A stretch of DNA of 64,000 nucleotides from Cytophagales bacterium (lineage in GTDB: Bacteria; Bacteroidota; Bacteroidia; Cytophagales; Microscillaceae): contig JAAFJG010000016.1 in NCBI GenBank assembly GCA_013298075.1, positions 1 to 64,000 on the forward strand, read 5' to 3'. Both the position numbers and the translations under genes were made by a program. Shown here piece by piece: positions 8,601 to 16,211 of the stretch. The notes beneath the pieces were generated by a model. The model saw nothing but the letters and a program-made list of their open reading frames with translations, searched no databases and had not been told where the DNA came from. Position 1 is the stretch's first letter. The number at the start of each line of letters is the position of its first letter.

Positions 8601-8830
8601 TTTTATATGATGCTTCTTTTATCAGATTAAAAAATGTAACTGTTGCTTATAACATACCTGGTAGTATCTTGAAAGGAAAATTGTCATCAGTTAGAATATA
8701 TGCACAAGCACAAAATTTATTAACTTTCACAAATTATCGTGGTTTTGAGCCTGAAAATACTTCGGCTGAAGATTCATTTAATTTCCCTACACCAAGAGTA
8801 ATTAACATGGGAGTTGATGTAACATTTTAA
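5681..8830 (+). CDS. SusC/RagA-family TonB-dependent outer membrane transporter
   Basis: I chose ATG 5681 (MMKRLLFTLLFIFGLYGYALAQ) because it opens directly onto a signal peptide; the open frame extends 47 codons upstream without one. The mature protein starts with a carboxypeptidase-like regulatory domain (VSGRVTDAKGGGIPGASV, about 24-105) and then a plug (about 110-240; LQGRAAGLQ, GRIRIRGVGSL, LYIMDGVAI, GANGVIVITTKRG). A 22-strand type beta-barrel fills the rest, ending in the expected aromatic-rich strand (INMGVDVTF). At 1049 aa it is a full-length member. It imports large oligomers across the outer membrane with its SusD partner, which follows 58 bp downstream after a hairpin. The substrate cannot be read from sequence; no glycosidase is nearby, but a secreted protease is. 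Confidence 0.95.
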   Translation: MMKRLLFTLLFIFGLYGYALAQREVSGRVTDAKGGGIPGASVLIKGTTNGISTDLEGNFKLKVNSDLDVLVFSGVGLSTKEMVVGSQSSFDVKLEDEVTVLDGNVVINGYREFTREEAVSTVATIDKKAIEQIPVGSFDQMLQGRAAGLQMNSSSGQPGDAGRIRIRGVGSLTSILNTSATNLNVSDTFGPLYIMDGVAISPEAFATYNPNDFERLDVLKDAPAVSQYGSRGANGVIVITTKRGKKNQKALVTYRGQFGYTTLTRGRSSFGLMNSQEKVAFERFAFGEGIPLGIAGGILASPTGTTAQKEAAIAQFANTDADWTKFIFRVGRMQSHEVNVQGGTEKTRYYISGGFRREDGVVPNSTLDRYTLRFNLDQEVNKNLNVGLSSTIGYTTNQRPRDQGEEGDQGSVTTANPVVQAILANPYYSPLDPNRPDRGGYSAPYTFAGTPFTGPQPNGSLNFNTNFLRQQQFEFVGRGQTKVTMSAYAEYKLPLKGLSIRSNVGIDHLNNVSMTYVAPNAEAPSAANGLGFVTRGYLRQNVTTFTTMLKYATEFGKNKEHRISAILANEFVKRKFFSFSSQGQGLSTILPFPTPTAGNATFFPAIAAQESFNNLIGFFTDISYSYGGRYNLSVGARRDGSSRFGADKRFGTFYSVGASWNIHNENFFKGIEKVVSTAMVRVNYGIVGNQELGEGTAGRQAGNFRYLPIFANATSYGGTPGLAPSVLPNPGLSWEQTANFGVGADFGFFKNRLMLTIDYYNRQTKDLLLSKAVSYTTGFTSQTINGGGIRNRGIEIALKATIIDSDNFTWRTDFNYTYNQNKITDLAGNERIIARDGSALQTGYPVQTHFLVRWAGVDPQTGDGQYLNKDGVRTSNQDPNDAVMLTQSIAPYYGGFNNSFIINKYFEIGVFFTYSGGNQMINNIDGFTRYVSYGSAPIDNSNKDRSMINAWTTPGQNTDVPRLDWLNQVNDTRFLYDASFIRLKNVTVAYNIPGSILKGKLSSVRIYAQAQNLLTFTNYRGFEPENTSAEDSFNFPTPRVINMGVDVTF

Positions 8831-8845
8831 ATTTTATCAAAATTT

Positions 8846-8867
8846 GAGAGAGTATTTTATACTCTCT
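8846..8867 (+). terminator. Hairpin between susC and susD
   Basis: GAGAGAGTA-TTTT-TACTCTCTC followed by TTTAAAA. It sits in the 58-bp gap between the two genes and may attenuate transcription into susD or protect the susC message end. Confidence 0.65.
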
Positions 8868-8888
8868 CTTTAAAAAAAAATTAAACAT

Positions 8889-10376
8889 ATGAAATTAAAA
8901 TTTAATATAAAAATAATCTTTGCTTTATTTTTAGCAACGATGCTTGGTTGTAAAACAATAGACGATAGCGTTGATCTACAACCTACACAATTACTTTCTG
9001 AAGATGTTGCAGTATCGACTGTGGCTAATTTTCAGTCCATTCTTCTTACCGCTTACGAGAGACTAATGGTTTTACAAGAAGATGTTATAAGCACCTCCGA
9101 TTATGGCAGTGATGACGTGAGAGTAGGTAACAATAGTAGTAACGCAGGTGTGCAAATATATCGTTTTCTGTTTACTTCACAAGAGGGAGACTTTGGTAAT
9201 ATCTTTTTTGATGCTTATTCTTGTATTAATATGACGAATATTATCATTAATAAGTTACCGACTTTAAACTTAGTTACAGCAAGTGACATTACAGAAAGAC
9301 AAAGAATAATGGGTGAAGCGTATGCTATACGAGCACTCGCACATTTTGATTTGGTTCGTTGCTTTAGTCGTTCTTATCCTTTGTTTGGGGGAGGGCAACT
9401 AGGAGTTCCATATCGTACCACTCCCGCTAATGCATTAGATCAACCAAAAAGAAATACTGTCGATGAATGTTATGCTGGTATTTTTTCGGATTTAGCTGCT
9501 GCTGAAACAAGAGTTTTACAAAATTTTGCAGCAACGAGTCCATTGATTGGGGCGTTAACTCCACCTTCTATTATTAGAAAACCAGCCGTTCATGCTATCA
9601 GAGCACGCGTTCATCAATATAGAGCGGAATGGGCATCAGCCATAGCACAAGCAAACTTGGCTATATCGTTATCACCAGCTTTAGCTACTGGTGCTGCTTA
9701 TAGTGCTATGTGGACTGGACAAGGTACAGGGAATGGTGAAGTCATATTCAAATCACAAAGCAGACAAGGTGGTGTGGCGTTGGGGCGTTCAGGTTATTTT
9801 ACCGAAGCAGGCAATGGACAGGTTCAGTTTGCTACTACAAGTGATATAAGAAATTCATATACTACGGGTGATGCAAGACCTGCCTTATTCTTTTCTGTTT
9901 TTACAAGTATTGCTGTTACTGATAACATTATCCAAAAACATAGAGGAATCTCTGCTGATTATGGTAGGGTGGACATTAAGGTGTTCCGTACTTCTGAAAT
10001 GTTCTTGATTCGTGCTGAGGCAAATGCAAATTTAGGAAATACATTATTGGCACAAAATGACTTTAATGCTGTTCGTACTGCTCGTATTTCTCCTTATACT
10101 GATCAGAATTGGGTCGCATTGAGTCTTACTCAAACGCAACAGTTACTTAGAATTATGGACGAACGCCGTCGCGAGTTGGCTTTTGAAGGGCATAGATTTA
10201 TGGATGCAAGAAGATTAGGATTGGGTATTAATAGACTTGATACAAGAATTGCAGATGGAATATATGCAAATATTCTAACCACAAATGCTGCACAAGCGTT
10301 AAGATTACAAGTTTATCCTATACCACAACTTGAGGTATTTAATAATCCTAATATGACTCAAACATCGGGCTATTAA
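8889..10376 (+). CDS. SusD/RagB-family surface lipoprotein
   Basis: The 495-aa protein begins with a lipoprotein signal (hydrophobic IIFALFLATMLG then Cys21). Family landmarks are the N-terminal helical segment around NIIINKLPTL, RIMGEAYAIRALAHFDLVR at about 137-155 (TPR-like helix that packs on SusC), and the C-terminal RIMDERRRELAFEGHRFMD at about 420-438. It caps the SusC barrel on the cell surface and binds substrate. It follows susC with a short gap and is closed by a 22-bp stem terminator, so susC-susD is a complete two-gene unit with no attached enzyme or regulator. Confidence 0.93.
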   Translation: MKLKFNIKIIFALFLATMLGCKTIDDSVDLQPTQLLSEDVAVSTVANFQSILLTAYERLMVLQEDVISTSDYGSDDVRVGNNSSNAGVQIYRFLFTSQEGDFGNIFFDAYSCINMTNIIINKLPTLNLVTASDITERQRIMGEAYAIRALAHFDLVRCFSRSYPLFGGGQLGVPYRTTPANALDQPKRNTVDECYAGIFSDLAAAETRVLQNFAATSPLIGALTPPSIIRKPAVHAIRARVHQYRAEWASAIAQANLAISLSPALATGAAYSAMWTGQGTGNGEVIFKSQSRQGGVALGRSGYFTEAGNGQVQFATTSDIRNSYTTGDARPALFFSVFTSIAVTDNIIQKHRGISADYGRVDIKVFRTSEMFLIRAEANANLGNTLLAQNDFNAVRTARISPYTDQNWVALSLTQTQQLLRIMDERRRELAFEGHRFMDARRLGLGINRLDTRIADGIYANILTTNAAQALRLQVYPIPQLEVFNNPNMTQTSGY

Positions 10377-10398
10377 AAATTACTAAATAACGTTAGAT

Positions 10399-10446
10399 AA
10401 ATAAACACATAAAGGAAACTATTTAGTTTCCTTTATGTGTTTATTT
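10399..10446 (+). terminator. Strong terminator after susD
   Basis: A 22-bp perfect stem (10399-10420 with 10425-10446) and 4-nt loop, 22 bp after the susD stop. Confidence 0.85.
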
Positions 10447-10534
10447 GTTTATGGTGTACATATCCGCCCTTTCTGTAGATTATTTGATTTTTTAGAACCG
10501 AAATATTTCTCAACTTTCTGTAATTAGTTCATAA

Positions 10535-10570
10535 AAAAACGCTTGCAAGAATTATTCTTACAGGCGTTTT
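10535..10570 (-). terminator. Terminator for the minus-strand protease gene
   Basis: AAAACGCTTGCAAGAAT / ATTCTTACAGGCGTTTT with one mismatch pair, A-run on the left so that the minus transcript ends in U. It lies just past the protease stop. Confidence 0.7.
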
Positions 10571-10604
10571 ATTTTATTAAGTTTTTAAACCTATGAAATG
10601 AACT

Positions 10605-13016
10605 TTAATTCACAACTAATTTACGAAATACTTTTGATTTTCCTACATTAATTTCTAATATATAGATACCACTACTTAAATCTGTAATATCTATTTTAGA
10701 TTTTAATATATTATTTTCACGCTTGATAGTAGATTTTTTTACAGATTTTCCTACTAAGTTTGTAAAATTAATAAGTGCTTCATCATAGTTTAAATCTCCT
10801 AACTCAACTTCCACATAATTAGAAGTCGGATTTGGATAAACTTTTAATTTAGAAGATAATAAATTATCTTCTGCACTCAAAACAGTTGTGCTAAGTGTGT
10901 TTATTGGACTTAGTAAATATTGAACAGGTGTACAATCATATTCTATAACGGCAACGAAATATGTACCAGATGCGTCAAGTCCTAATATATCAACACTAGA
11001 ACCACTTCCTCTATAAATAACAGAGGCAGTTCCTATATTATCTCCAACATTATAAGTATTTGATGCAGCATAATTAACTCCTTGTAGTGGATAGTCTGCA
11101 GCAGTAATAGCAGAATTCTTTTTTGCTAAAACCATACGATTATTTGCATTTCCGTTTTGCCAAGATAATTTAAAGCTTGTACTTGTAATATTACTTATGG
11201 CAAGGTTATCACTTGGTATGGTTGGTATTGAATTAGAGAAAGAACCTTGCGACCTATCATTATTTAGATTTCCATCATTAGGTAGAGATGTCCAAGCACT
11301 AATTTCATAAGTTGTACCCGGTATTGATAAGTTAGCATTAAAATTACGGGTTGTTGATGAATTAGGTGCTAAATTGGGTGTTACATTAAATGAGCCATTT
11401 ACTTCAGTATTATTTGTTAGATTTTTTACCTTATAATTAACAGGAATTAGACTTTGTGAAGCACTACCAAAGTTACGAACCGTAATTGTTACAGGAGTAT
11501 TAGCACTATAAGCACAACCATTTGTTGTAATTTCTATCTTCGAAACCCCTACATTATCAGGCATATTATTTAGTGGATCAAACCCATCTATGAATGTTAA
11601 ACCACTATTATTGGGGTCTAGGCTTTGTCTTATAATCGTGTTATTAGTCCAATGTCTTGCAAACTTTCCATAAGAATTTTGTCTTTGAGAATTATCACAA
11701 TTTGCAACACCACTCGTTCCACCTGTTAGTGTACCAATAAGTCTTTTATTTTCATCAAAAAGCCCAGATCCTGAAGAACCGCCTTGCATCCAACCGCTCG
11801 TCCATCTAAATTGCCATAAATTTCCAGTTAAAACAATTAAAGGTGTGGCACCACCACCAAAAGTAATCGGAGCAGTGTTAGTACTTACAGGATTAGTTAC
11901 TACATTTATATTTTCTGAATATTTTTTTATATCACCAGCAGGATGATGAATTCCGCTTAAACGTGTTGGATTATTACCACGTCTGTCCCAACCAACAAAA
12001 TATGGATTGGTTACTGCTAATTGTGCAGGAGTTGCATTTAGTTTTAAAAACAAAAAATCAGAATCAACACTTTGCTCTAACATTACACATCCTGTAAGTA
12101 AATTCCCTAAAGGAGGCGCACTACTTGCTGGATTAGCACAGCCTGGAGATTCATAATTAAAAAGAAATTGCCAATTATTAAATTGAGGACTACCGTCGCC
12201 CCCCCAACAATGCCAAGCAGATATAAAATAAGGTGTTTGGTCAGTAGCGGTATTATTGATAAGTGTCCCAGAGCAATAACCAGAGCCAAGGCTAGATCTC
12301 ATAATCATTCTTGCTACGCCTCTTTTGTGAATCTGCCAATCATCAGCAATCGGACAATTAATATTAATATTACAAGGGTCTGATTCATTGACTTTTTCAC
12401 CTTCGATACGATTTTCTCCAACAGACTTAGCTTTACCATAATAGTCATTTCTATATCCATAACTCAATTCAGCCATTTTGATTTTACCTTTTCCTCGTTG
12501 AGAAATAGGTTCAAAATATTCTATCGTAACATAATTGCCTTCTACAAAAGGAACGATAAAATCACCACTTTTACGATTACTTTCTTCATTAAAAGAACCA
12601 AAAATTCTATTCATTTTGTCATATACATAGAATTTTGAGCCTTGTGGAATATTAAATTCCGAGAAAAAAGGTTGTAAACAAGTTGCGCCCGCAGAATGAA
12701 GTTTTAATCTCCAAACTCTGTCGCCATTTGGCATTTCGTGCCATACTCCCGAATTTTGCAAATCAAAATTCACCGTTAAGTGCCTTGCAAAATGATTGAC
12801 ACCAATTCCTTTTTTTTCATCTTCATCTACTTTTTTCATATCCAAAGGTGGAACGGTAGTAGTTTCTAATAATTGATTTTTGGCAATCACTTGCTCAAAA
12901 TAAGGAGAAAAACTTAATGGTGGGCTTTTTTCAGTATTTTGACTATTTGCTTCAAAGGATACACCCAAAGCAATCAAGCCTGCCAAAATACACGATTGAT
13001 AAAATTTTCTAATCAT
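10605..13016 (-). CDS. Secreted lysyl-endopeptidase-like serine protease with T9SS sorting domain
   Basis: 803 aa with a signal peptide (residues 1-25). A beta-rich propeptide-like part spans about 70-190. The trypsin-fold domain at about 215-460 resembles Achromobacter lysyl endopeptidase: CSGTLINNT, His269 in ISAWHCWGG, an Asp at 318-320 (SVDSDFLFLKLN), and the nucleophile Ser415 in GGSSGSGLF. Cys pairs around 215-310 fit its disulfides. A CARDB-like beta domain (about 485-570) and a fibronectin-like region follow. The last 75 residues form a type A T9SS sorting domain (LKVYPNPTSNYVEVEL ... GIYILEI). The protein should be exported by Sec, passed through T9SS and released or surface-attached. 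It faces away from susCD but shares the region, which hints at peptide foraging (inference). Confidence 0.88.
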   Translation of the reverse strand: MIRKFYQSCILAGLIALGVSFEANSQNTEKSPPLSFSPYFEQVIAKNQLLETTTVPPLDMKKVDEDEKKGIGVNHFARHLTVNFDLQNSGVWHEMPNGDRVWRLKLHSAGATCLQPFFSEFNIPQGSKFYVYDKMNRIFGSFNEESNRKSGDFIVPFVEGNYVTIEYFEPISQRGKGKIKMAELSYGYRNDYYGKAKSVGENRIEGEKVNESDPCNININCPIADDWQIHKRGVARMIMRSSLGSGYCSGTLINNTATDQTPYFISAWHCWGGDGSPQFNNWQFLFNYESPGCANPASSAPPLGNLLTGCVMLEQSVDSDFLFLKLNATPAQLAVTNPYFVGWDRRGNNPTRLSGIHHPAGDIKKYSENINVVTNPVSTNTAPITFGGGATPLIVLTGNLWQFRWTSGWMQGGSSGSGLFDENKRLIGTLTGGTSGVANCDNSQRQNSYGKFARHWTNNTIIRQSLDPNNSGLTFIDGFDPLNNMPDNVGVSKIEITTNGCAYSANTPVTITVRNFGSASQSLIPVNYKVKNLTNNTEVNGSFNVTPNLAPNSSTTRNFNANLSIPGTTYEISAWTSLPNDGNLNNDRSQGSFSNSIPTIPSDNLAISNITSTSFKLSWQNGNANNRMVLAKKNSAITAADYPLQGVNYAASNTYNVGDNIGTASVIYRGSGSSVDILGLDASGTYFVAVIEYDCTPVQYLLSPINTLSTTVLSAEDNLLSSKLKVYPNPTSNYVEVELGDLNYDEALINFTNLVGKSVKKSTIKRENNILKSKIDITDLSSGIYILEINVGKSKVFRKLVVN

Positions 13017-13097
13017 AATAATAAATTGTTATTTTTTTATAAAAACTACTATAAATCAATAAAATAATGTTTAAATGATTTGTTTGTATTTTCACTA

Positions 13098-13129
13098 CAA
13101 AATTACAAAACTTTCAATCAAAATAACAA
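13098..13129 (-). promoter_or_regulatory. Promoter of the secreted protease gene
   Basis: On the minus strand, TAATTTTG (13098-13105) with a TTG 21 bp upstream (13127-13129) fits the Bacteroidota consensus and lies about 80 bp before the ATG. Confidence 0.55.
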
Positions 13130-13257
13130 CTTTTTTCTATTTTTTTTTATTTTTTTGTAAGAATACATTTTGTAATTGTAGTGATACTTTTTATTTCTCA
13201 AAAATCAAATGAAAGCAATAATTAAATGATAAAGTTTTATTTTTTAAATTTTTCTTG

Positions 13258-13265
13258 TACTTTTG
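13258..13265 (+). promoter_or_regulatory. Promoter-like element before a gene remnant
   Basis: TACTTTTG fits TAnnTTTG, 18 bp upstream of an ATG (13283) that opens a short lipoprotein-like frame. Confidence 0.4.
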
Positions 13266-13282
13266 CAAATTCATTTTTTTAA

Positions 13283-13387
13283 ATGATTAAAAGTAAATTA
13301 ATTTTAATAATGACATTTTCTATGTTAATCCTTGGTCTGTGTGCCACAGACCAAGGATTAAGGAATAATAAAATAAATATTTATTGA
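13283..13387 (+). pseudogene. Lipoprotein signal-peptide remnant cut by a palindromic repeat
   Basis: The 34-codon frame starts MIKSKLILIMTFSMLILGLC, a good lipoprotein signal with Cys20, and then stops after 14 more residues. The palindrome at 13326-13360 begins inside the hydrophobic core and covers the lipobox, so the likely history is a repeat insertion that destroyed a small lipoprotein gene. A chance reading of the palindrome is also possible, but the upstream promoter match makes a remnant more likely. Confidence 0.35.
13326..13360. repeat. 35-bp palindrome, GGTCTGTG family copy 1
   Basis: TAATCCTTGGTCTGTG-TGC-CACAGACCAAGGATTA is a perfect 16-bp stem. A second copy with compensating changes lies at 29551-29583. 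Confidence 0.85.
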
Positions 13388-13416
13388 CAAAATCAAAAAG
13401 TCGTTATCAGACTTTG

Positions 13417-13527
13417 TTTAAAAAAACAACCTTTTTTATCTTTTATAATCGCCAACAAGAAAAAGGAATAAGGGCTAAAAATCAACTTTTAAAAAAACAA
13501 CCTTTTTTATCTTTTATAATCGCCAAC
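13417..13527. repeat. 40-bp direct repeat duplicating the 3' end of the SDR gene
   Basis: The 40 bp at 13417-13456 and 13488-13527 are identical and 71 bp apart. The right copy contains the last codons and stop of the short-chain dehydrogenase gene (GCCAACC... reads GGWRL-stop on the minus strand), and the left copy is an orphan of that 3' end. The rest of 13017-13513 holds the promoter, remnant and palindrome listed separately. Confidence 0.85.
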
Positions 13528-14224
13528 CTCCCGAAACTTCTATATGTTGTCCTGTTAAATAATCTGATTTTTCAGAAGTTAAAAAATCAATCACACTAAT
13601 CATTTCTTCAAAAATAGCCAACCTTTTTTTAGGAATTTCATGGATAGGTTTTTCAATACTACTTTCTAAAATACCGGGCGAAACAATATGTACATTAATA
13701 TTTTCTCCTCCCAATGCTTTTGCGAATGCTTTGGTGAGATAATAGACATTATTTTTGGCTACAAAATATGCCGTAATATCAGTTTCAATCGTCATTTGAG
13801 AAATTCCTGCAAAACCTAAATTGATAATTCGACCATATTTATTTTTTCTCATCAAAGGAATTGCTAATTGTATAGATTGAAAAACACTATTTACATTATT
13901 TTGAATGATATTATTCCACTCTTCGAGAGTAGTTTCTAATAAATTTTTTCTTTGAAAATTGCCAACATTATTCACTAAAATATCCAACCTACCAAATTTT
14001 TGTTCTATTTCAGTAAATAAACCAATCACTTCATCAGAATTTTCTAAATTTGCTTGCAATGCTATTGCTTTTTTGCCTTTTTGTATCAATTCATCAACCA
14101 AATCGAGTGCTTTTTTTTGATTTTTATGATAATGAATAACCACTAAAAAATCATTATTTGCAAAATGCTCTGCCACCGCTTTTCCCAATCCTTGTGAGGC
14201 ACCTGTGATAAGTGCTATTTTCAT
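13514..14224 (-). CDS. Short-chain dehydrogenase/reductase (FabG-like)
   Basis: 236 aa with the classical SDR plan: nucleotide-binding TGASQGLGKAVA at 8-19, NNVGNF at about 90 (the NNAG position), catalytic Tyr-x3-Lys in YFVAKNN at about 154-158, a PG turn (IVSPGIL), and the C-terminal SGGWRL. It should be an NAD(P)H-dependent ketone/alcohol oxidoreductase in the cytosol; the substrate is not predictable. It is the last gene of a four-gene minus-strand operon, 13 bp behind the methyltransferase. Its final codons lie inside the 40-bp duplicated segment. Confidence 0.88.
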   Translation of the reverse strand: MKIALITGASQGLGKAVAEHFANNDFLVVIHYHKNQKKALDLVDELIQKGKKAIALQANLENSDEVIGLFTEIEQKFGRLDILVNNVGNFQRKNLLETTLEEWNNIIQNNVNSVFQSIQLAIPLMRKNKYGRIINLGFAGISQMTIETDITAYFVAKNNVYYLTKAFAKALGGENINVHIVSPGILESSIEKPIHEIPKKRLAIFEEMISVIDFLTSEKSDYLTGQHIEVSGGWRL

Positions 14225-14237
14225 TTTTTATGTTGAT

Positions 14238-15131
14238 TTATACGTTTGAAAACCTACCAAATACGCCCAAAGGCAATCTTTTTTGGAATGAATCACTTAA
14301 ATATAATTCTCCAATGCCCATTTTTTGAACTTTTGGAAAATGATATTTTAATAAATTTTCCACTATCAAAGCCGATAAACCCAAAGAATATAAATTGATA
14401 ATGAAAAAATATTGGTCGGTATCCAAAATCTCTTTACACAAACCAATCATTTCATTAATTTGCTCTTCCAAAACCCATTTTTCACCATCTGTGCCACGCC
14501 CATAAGCAGGCGGGTCTAAAATAATACCGTGATAACGATTATTTCTTCTCATTTCACGTTTTACAAAACCCATCGCATCTTCGGTTATCCAACGAATATT
14601 ATCCAAACCAGAAACTTCCATATTTTCTTTTGCCCACATATTTGTCGATTTAATCGAGTCCACGTGTGTAATGCTCGCACCCGCTTGGCGTGCAGCCAAA
14701 CTCGCTCCGCCTGTATAAGCAAATAAATTTAAGACTTTAGGTTGATTAATTTTTTGGCATTTTTCAGCAATAAAATCCCAATTCGAGGCTTGTTCAGGAA
14801 AAATTCCCACGTGTTTATAACCTGATAATGATAATTTAAACTTTAGATTTAAAGATTTTGTTTTATATTGAATTTGCCAACCACTTTCTAATTTTGGTAA
14901 AATTACTTCCCAATTTCCCTTTTCTACGTTTCCTTTGTCCGATTTATGAAAAATGGCGTGTGCTTTTTTTGTCCATTCTTCTTCTTCTAATGAAGTTTCC
15001 CAGACGGCTTGCGGTTCGGGGCGTATCAAAAAATACTCTCCAAATCTTTCTAATTTATGAAAATTTCCGCTGTCTATCAACTCATAATCTACCCAAGATT
15101 GAGGTGTTAATAATTCTAAATTTTGTATCAT
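14238..15131 (-). CDS. Class I SAM-dependent methyltransferase (RlmI/RlmK-like)
   Basis: 297 aa. The SAM-binding motif is LNLFAYTGGASLAARQAGA at about 134-152, followed by the acidic VDSIKS strand end, DAMGFVKREM, and the LDPPAYGRG motif at about 206-214. This matches the Methyltrans_SAM group related to the rRNA cytosine-5 methyltransferase RlmI, but it lacks an N-terminal PUA domain, so the target may differ. The protein is cytosolic. It sits between a DUF1684 gene (32 bp upstream) and the SDR gene. Confidence 0.85.
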   Translation of the reverse strand: MIQNLELLTPQSWVDYELIDSGNFHKLERFGEYFLIRPEPQAVWETSLEEEEWTKKAHAIFHKSDKGNVEKGNWEVILPKLESGWQIQYKTKSLNLKFKLSLSGYKHVGIFPEQASNWDFIAEKCQKINQPKVLNLFAYTGGASLAARQAGASITHVDSIKSTNMWAKENMEVSGLDNIRWITEDAMGFVKREMRRNNRYHGIILDPPAYGRGTDGEKWVLEEQINEMIGLCKEILDTDQYFFIINLYSLGLSALIVENLLKYHFPKVQKMGIGELYLSDSFQKRLPLGVFGRFSNV

Positions 15132-15163
15132 TTTTTTATTTTTTTGTCAAATGAATGTTACTT

Positions 15164-15748
15164 TTAATATAATTTTTCTCCCGCTTCTATCAAAATACTC
15201 AACTTATTTTCTTTGGGAGGAATAGGACAAACGTATTTTTCGTTATAAATACAATAAGGATTATAAGCCATATTAAAGTCTATTTCTAATTCTTTTTGCC
15301 CATTTTTATAAGGCAAATCGATGTATCTTCCACCGCCATAAGTCGTTTTGTTCGAACTCAAATCGGTAAAAGCAAGGAATAATTGAGGAATATTAGGCAC
15401 TTTTAAAAGTAATATTTTTTGGGTTGAGTTATCCAAATAAAATACTGCATAACCTAATTTTTGATATATTTTATTTTCCCCTTTGGTCGTTTTGATGTTT
15501 ATATTTTCCTTTTTTTCTACATATTCAATAGATGCTTTTATTTTATATTTTTCATTGGCATCAAAATATTTTAAGCCAAAAAAATTATTTTTGTCAGGCA
15601 TGGGAGATTTTTCATTATTCCTAAAAAACTCATCTTTTTCTTTTCGCAATCTTTTTATTTTGCTCGGATAATCTTCTTGCAAAGCCAAAATATTATAGAA
15701 AATAACTATTCCCAAAGCCCCAGAAAGAAATAAATACAAAAATTTCAT
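15164..15748 (-). CDS. DUF1684-family protein with N-terminal membrane anchor
   Basis: 194 aa. Residues 2-22 (FLYLFLSGALGIVIFYNILAL) form a membrane anchor or uncleaved signal. The remainder matches DUF1684: the FFGLKYFDANEKYKI motif, VPNIP, YGGGRYIDLPY, and the C-terminal FNMAYNPYCIYNEKYVCPIP with ENKLSILIEAGE. The conserved AYNPYC...CP block is highly typical. The function is unknown, and an extracytoplasmic location is inferred. It follows the OsmC-like gene by 3 bp, so translational coupling is likely. Confidence 0.85.
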   Translation of the reverse strand: MKFLYLFLSGALGIVIFYNILALQEDYPSKIKRLRKEKDEFFRNNEKSPMPDKNNFFGLKYFDANEKYKIKASIEYVEKKENINIKTTKGENKIYQKLGYAVFYLDNSTQKILLLKVPNIPQLFLAFTDLSSNKTTYGGGRYIDLPYKNGQKELEIDFNMAYNPYCIYNEKYVCPIPPKENKLSILIEAGEKLY

Positions 15749-15751
15749 AAT

Positions 15752-16144
15752 TTATATTGATTTTGTTTCGATTGAAATGGCGTTAGATAAAACGTTATGC
15801 ACGGGACATTGATTGGCAATTTCTAACAATCTTTTTTTTTGTGATGCGTCCAAATTACCCAATAATTCGATGGTGCGATGAAAAGTAGTAATGCCGTTAT
15901 ATTTGTCTAATTCCATTTTTACGTTGATTTTTGCTTCGCTCAAATCCCATTCTTTTCTGTCCGCATACATACGCAACGTGATCGCGGTGCAAGAAGCCAA
16001 CGCACCACACAACAATTCGTCGGGAGCAAAACCTTCGTTTGTGCCGTTCATTTCGACAGGTTCGTCTGCAAAAATTGTTTTTCTATCATTGTTTAAAGCA
16101 GTTTTGTAATGATTTTTTTCGATATGTGCCTCCACTGAAGTCAT
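15752..16144 (-). CDS. OsmC/Ohr-family peroxide-reducing protein
   Basis: 130 aa with the two catalytic cysteines in family context: GALASCTAITLRMYADRK at about 47-64 and NQCPVHNVLSNAI at about 112-124. OsmC proteins reduce organic hydroperoxides with a thiol cofactor. Bacillithiol is plausible in this organism because bshA is in the window (inference). It is the first gene of the operon osmC-like / DUF1684 / methyltransferase / SDR, and its promoter faces that of the 5-FCL gene. Confidence 0.9.
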   Translation of the reverse strand: MTSVEAHIEKNHYKTALNNDRKTIFADEPVEMNGTNEGFAPDELLCGALASCTAITLRMYADRKEWDLSEAKINVKMELDKYNGITTFHRTIELLGNLDASQKKRLLEIANQCPVHNVLSNAISIETKSI

Positions 16145-16185
16145 TTTTTTATGTTTATTTTAGTCTTAATTAAATAAAAAATAGA

Positions 16186-16201
16186 TATATTTGCAAAAAT
16201 A
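16186..16201. promoter_or_regulatory. Face-to-face overlapping -7 elements
   Basis: TATATTTG (16186-16193, plus strand) is directly followed by CAAAAATA (16194-16201), which reads TATTTTTG on the minus strand. The 16-bp near-palindrome could drive both the OsmC operon and the 5-FCL gene; two polymerases could not occupy it together. Confidence 0.55.
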
Positions 16202-16211
16202 TAGAATAATT

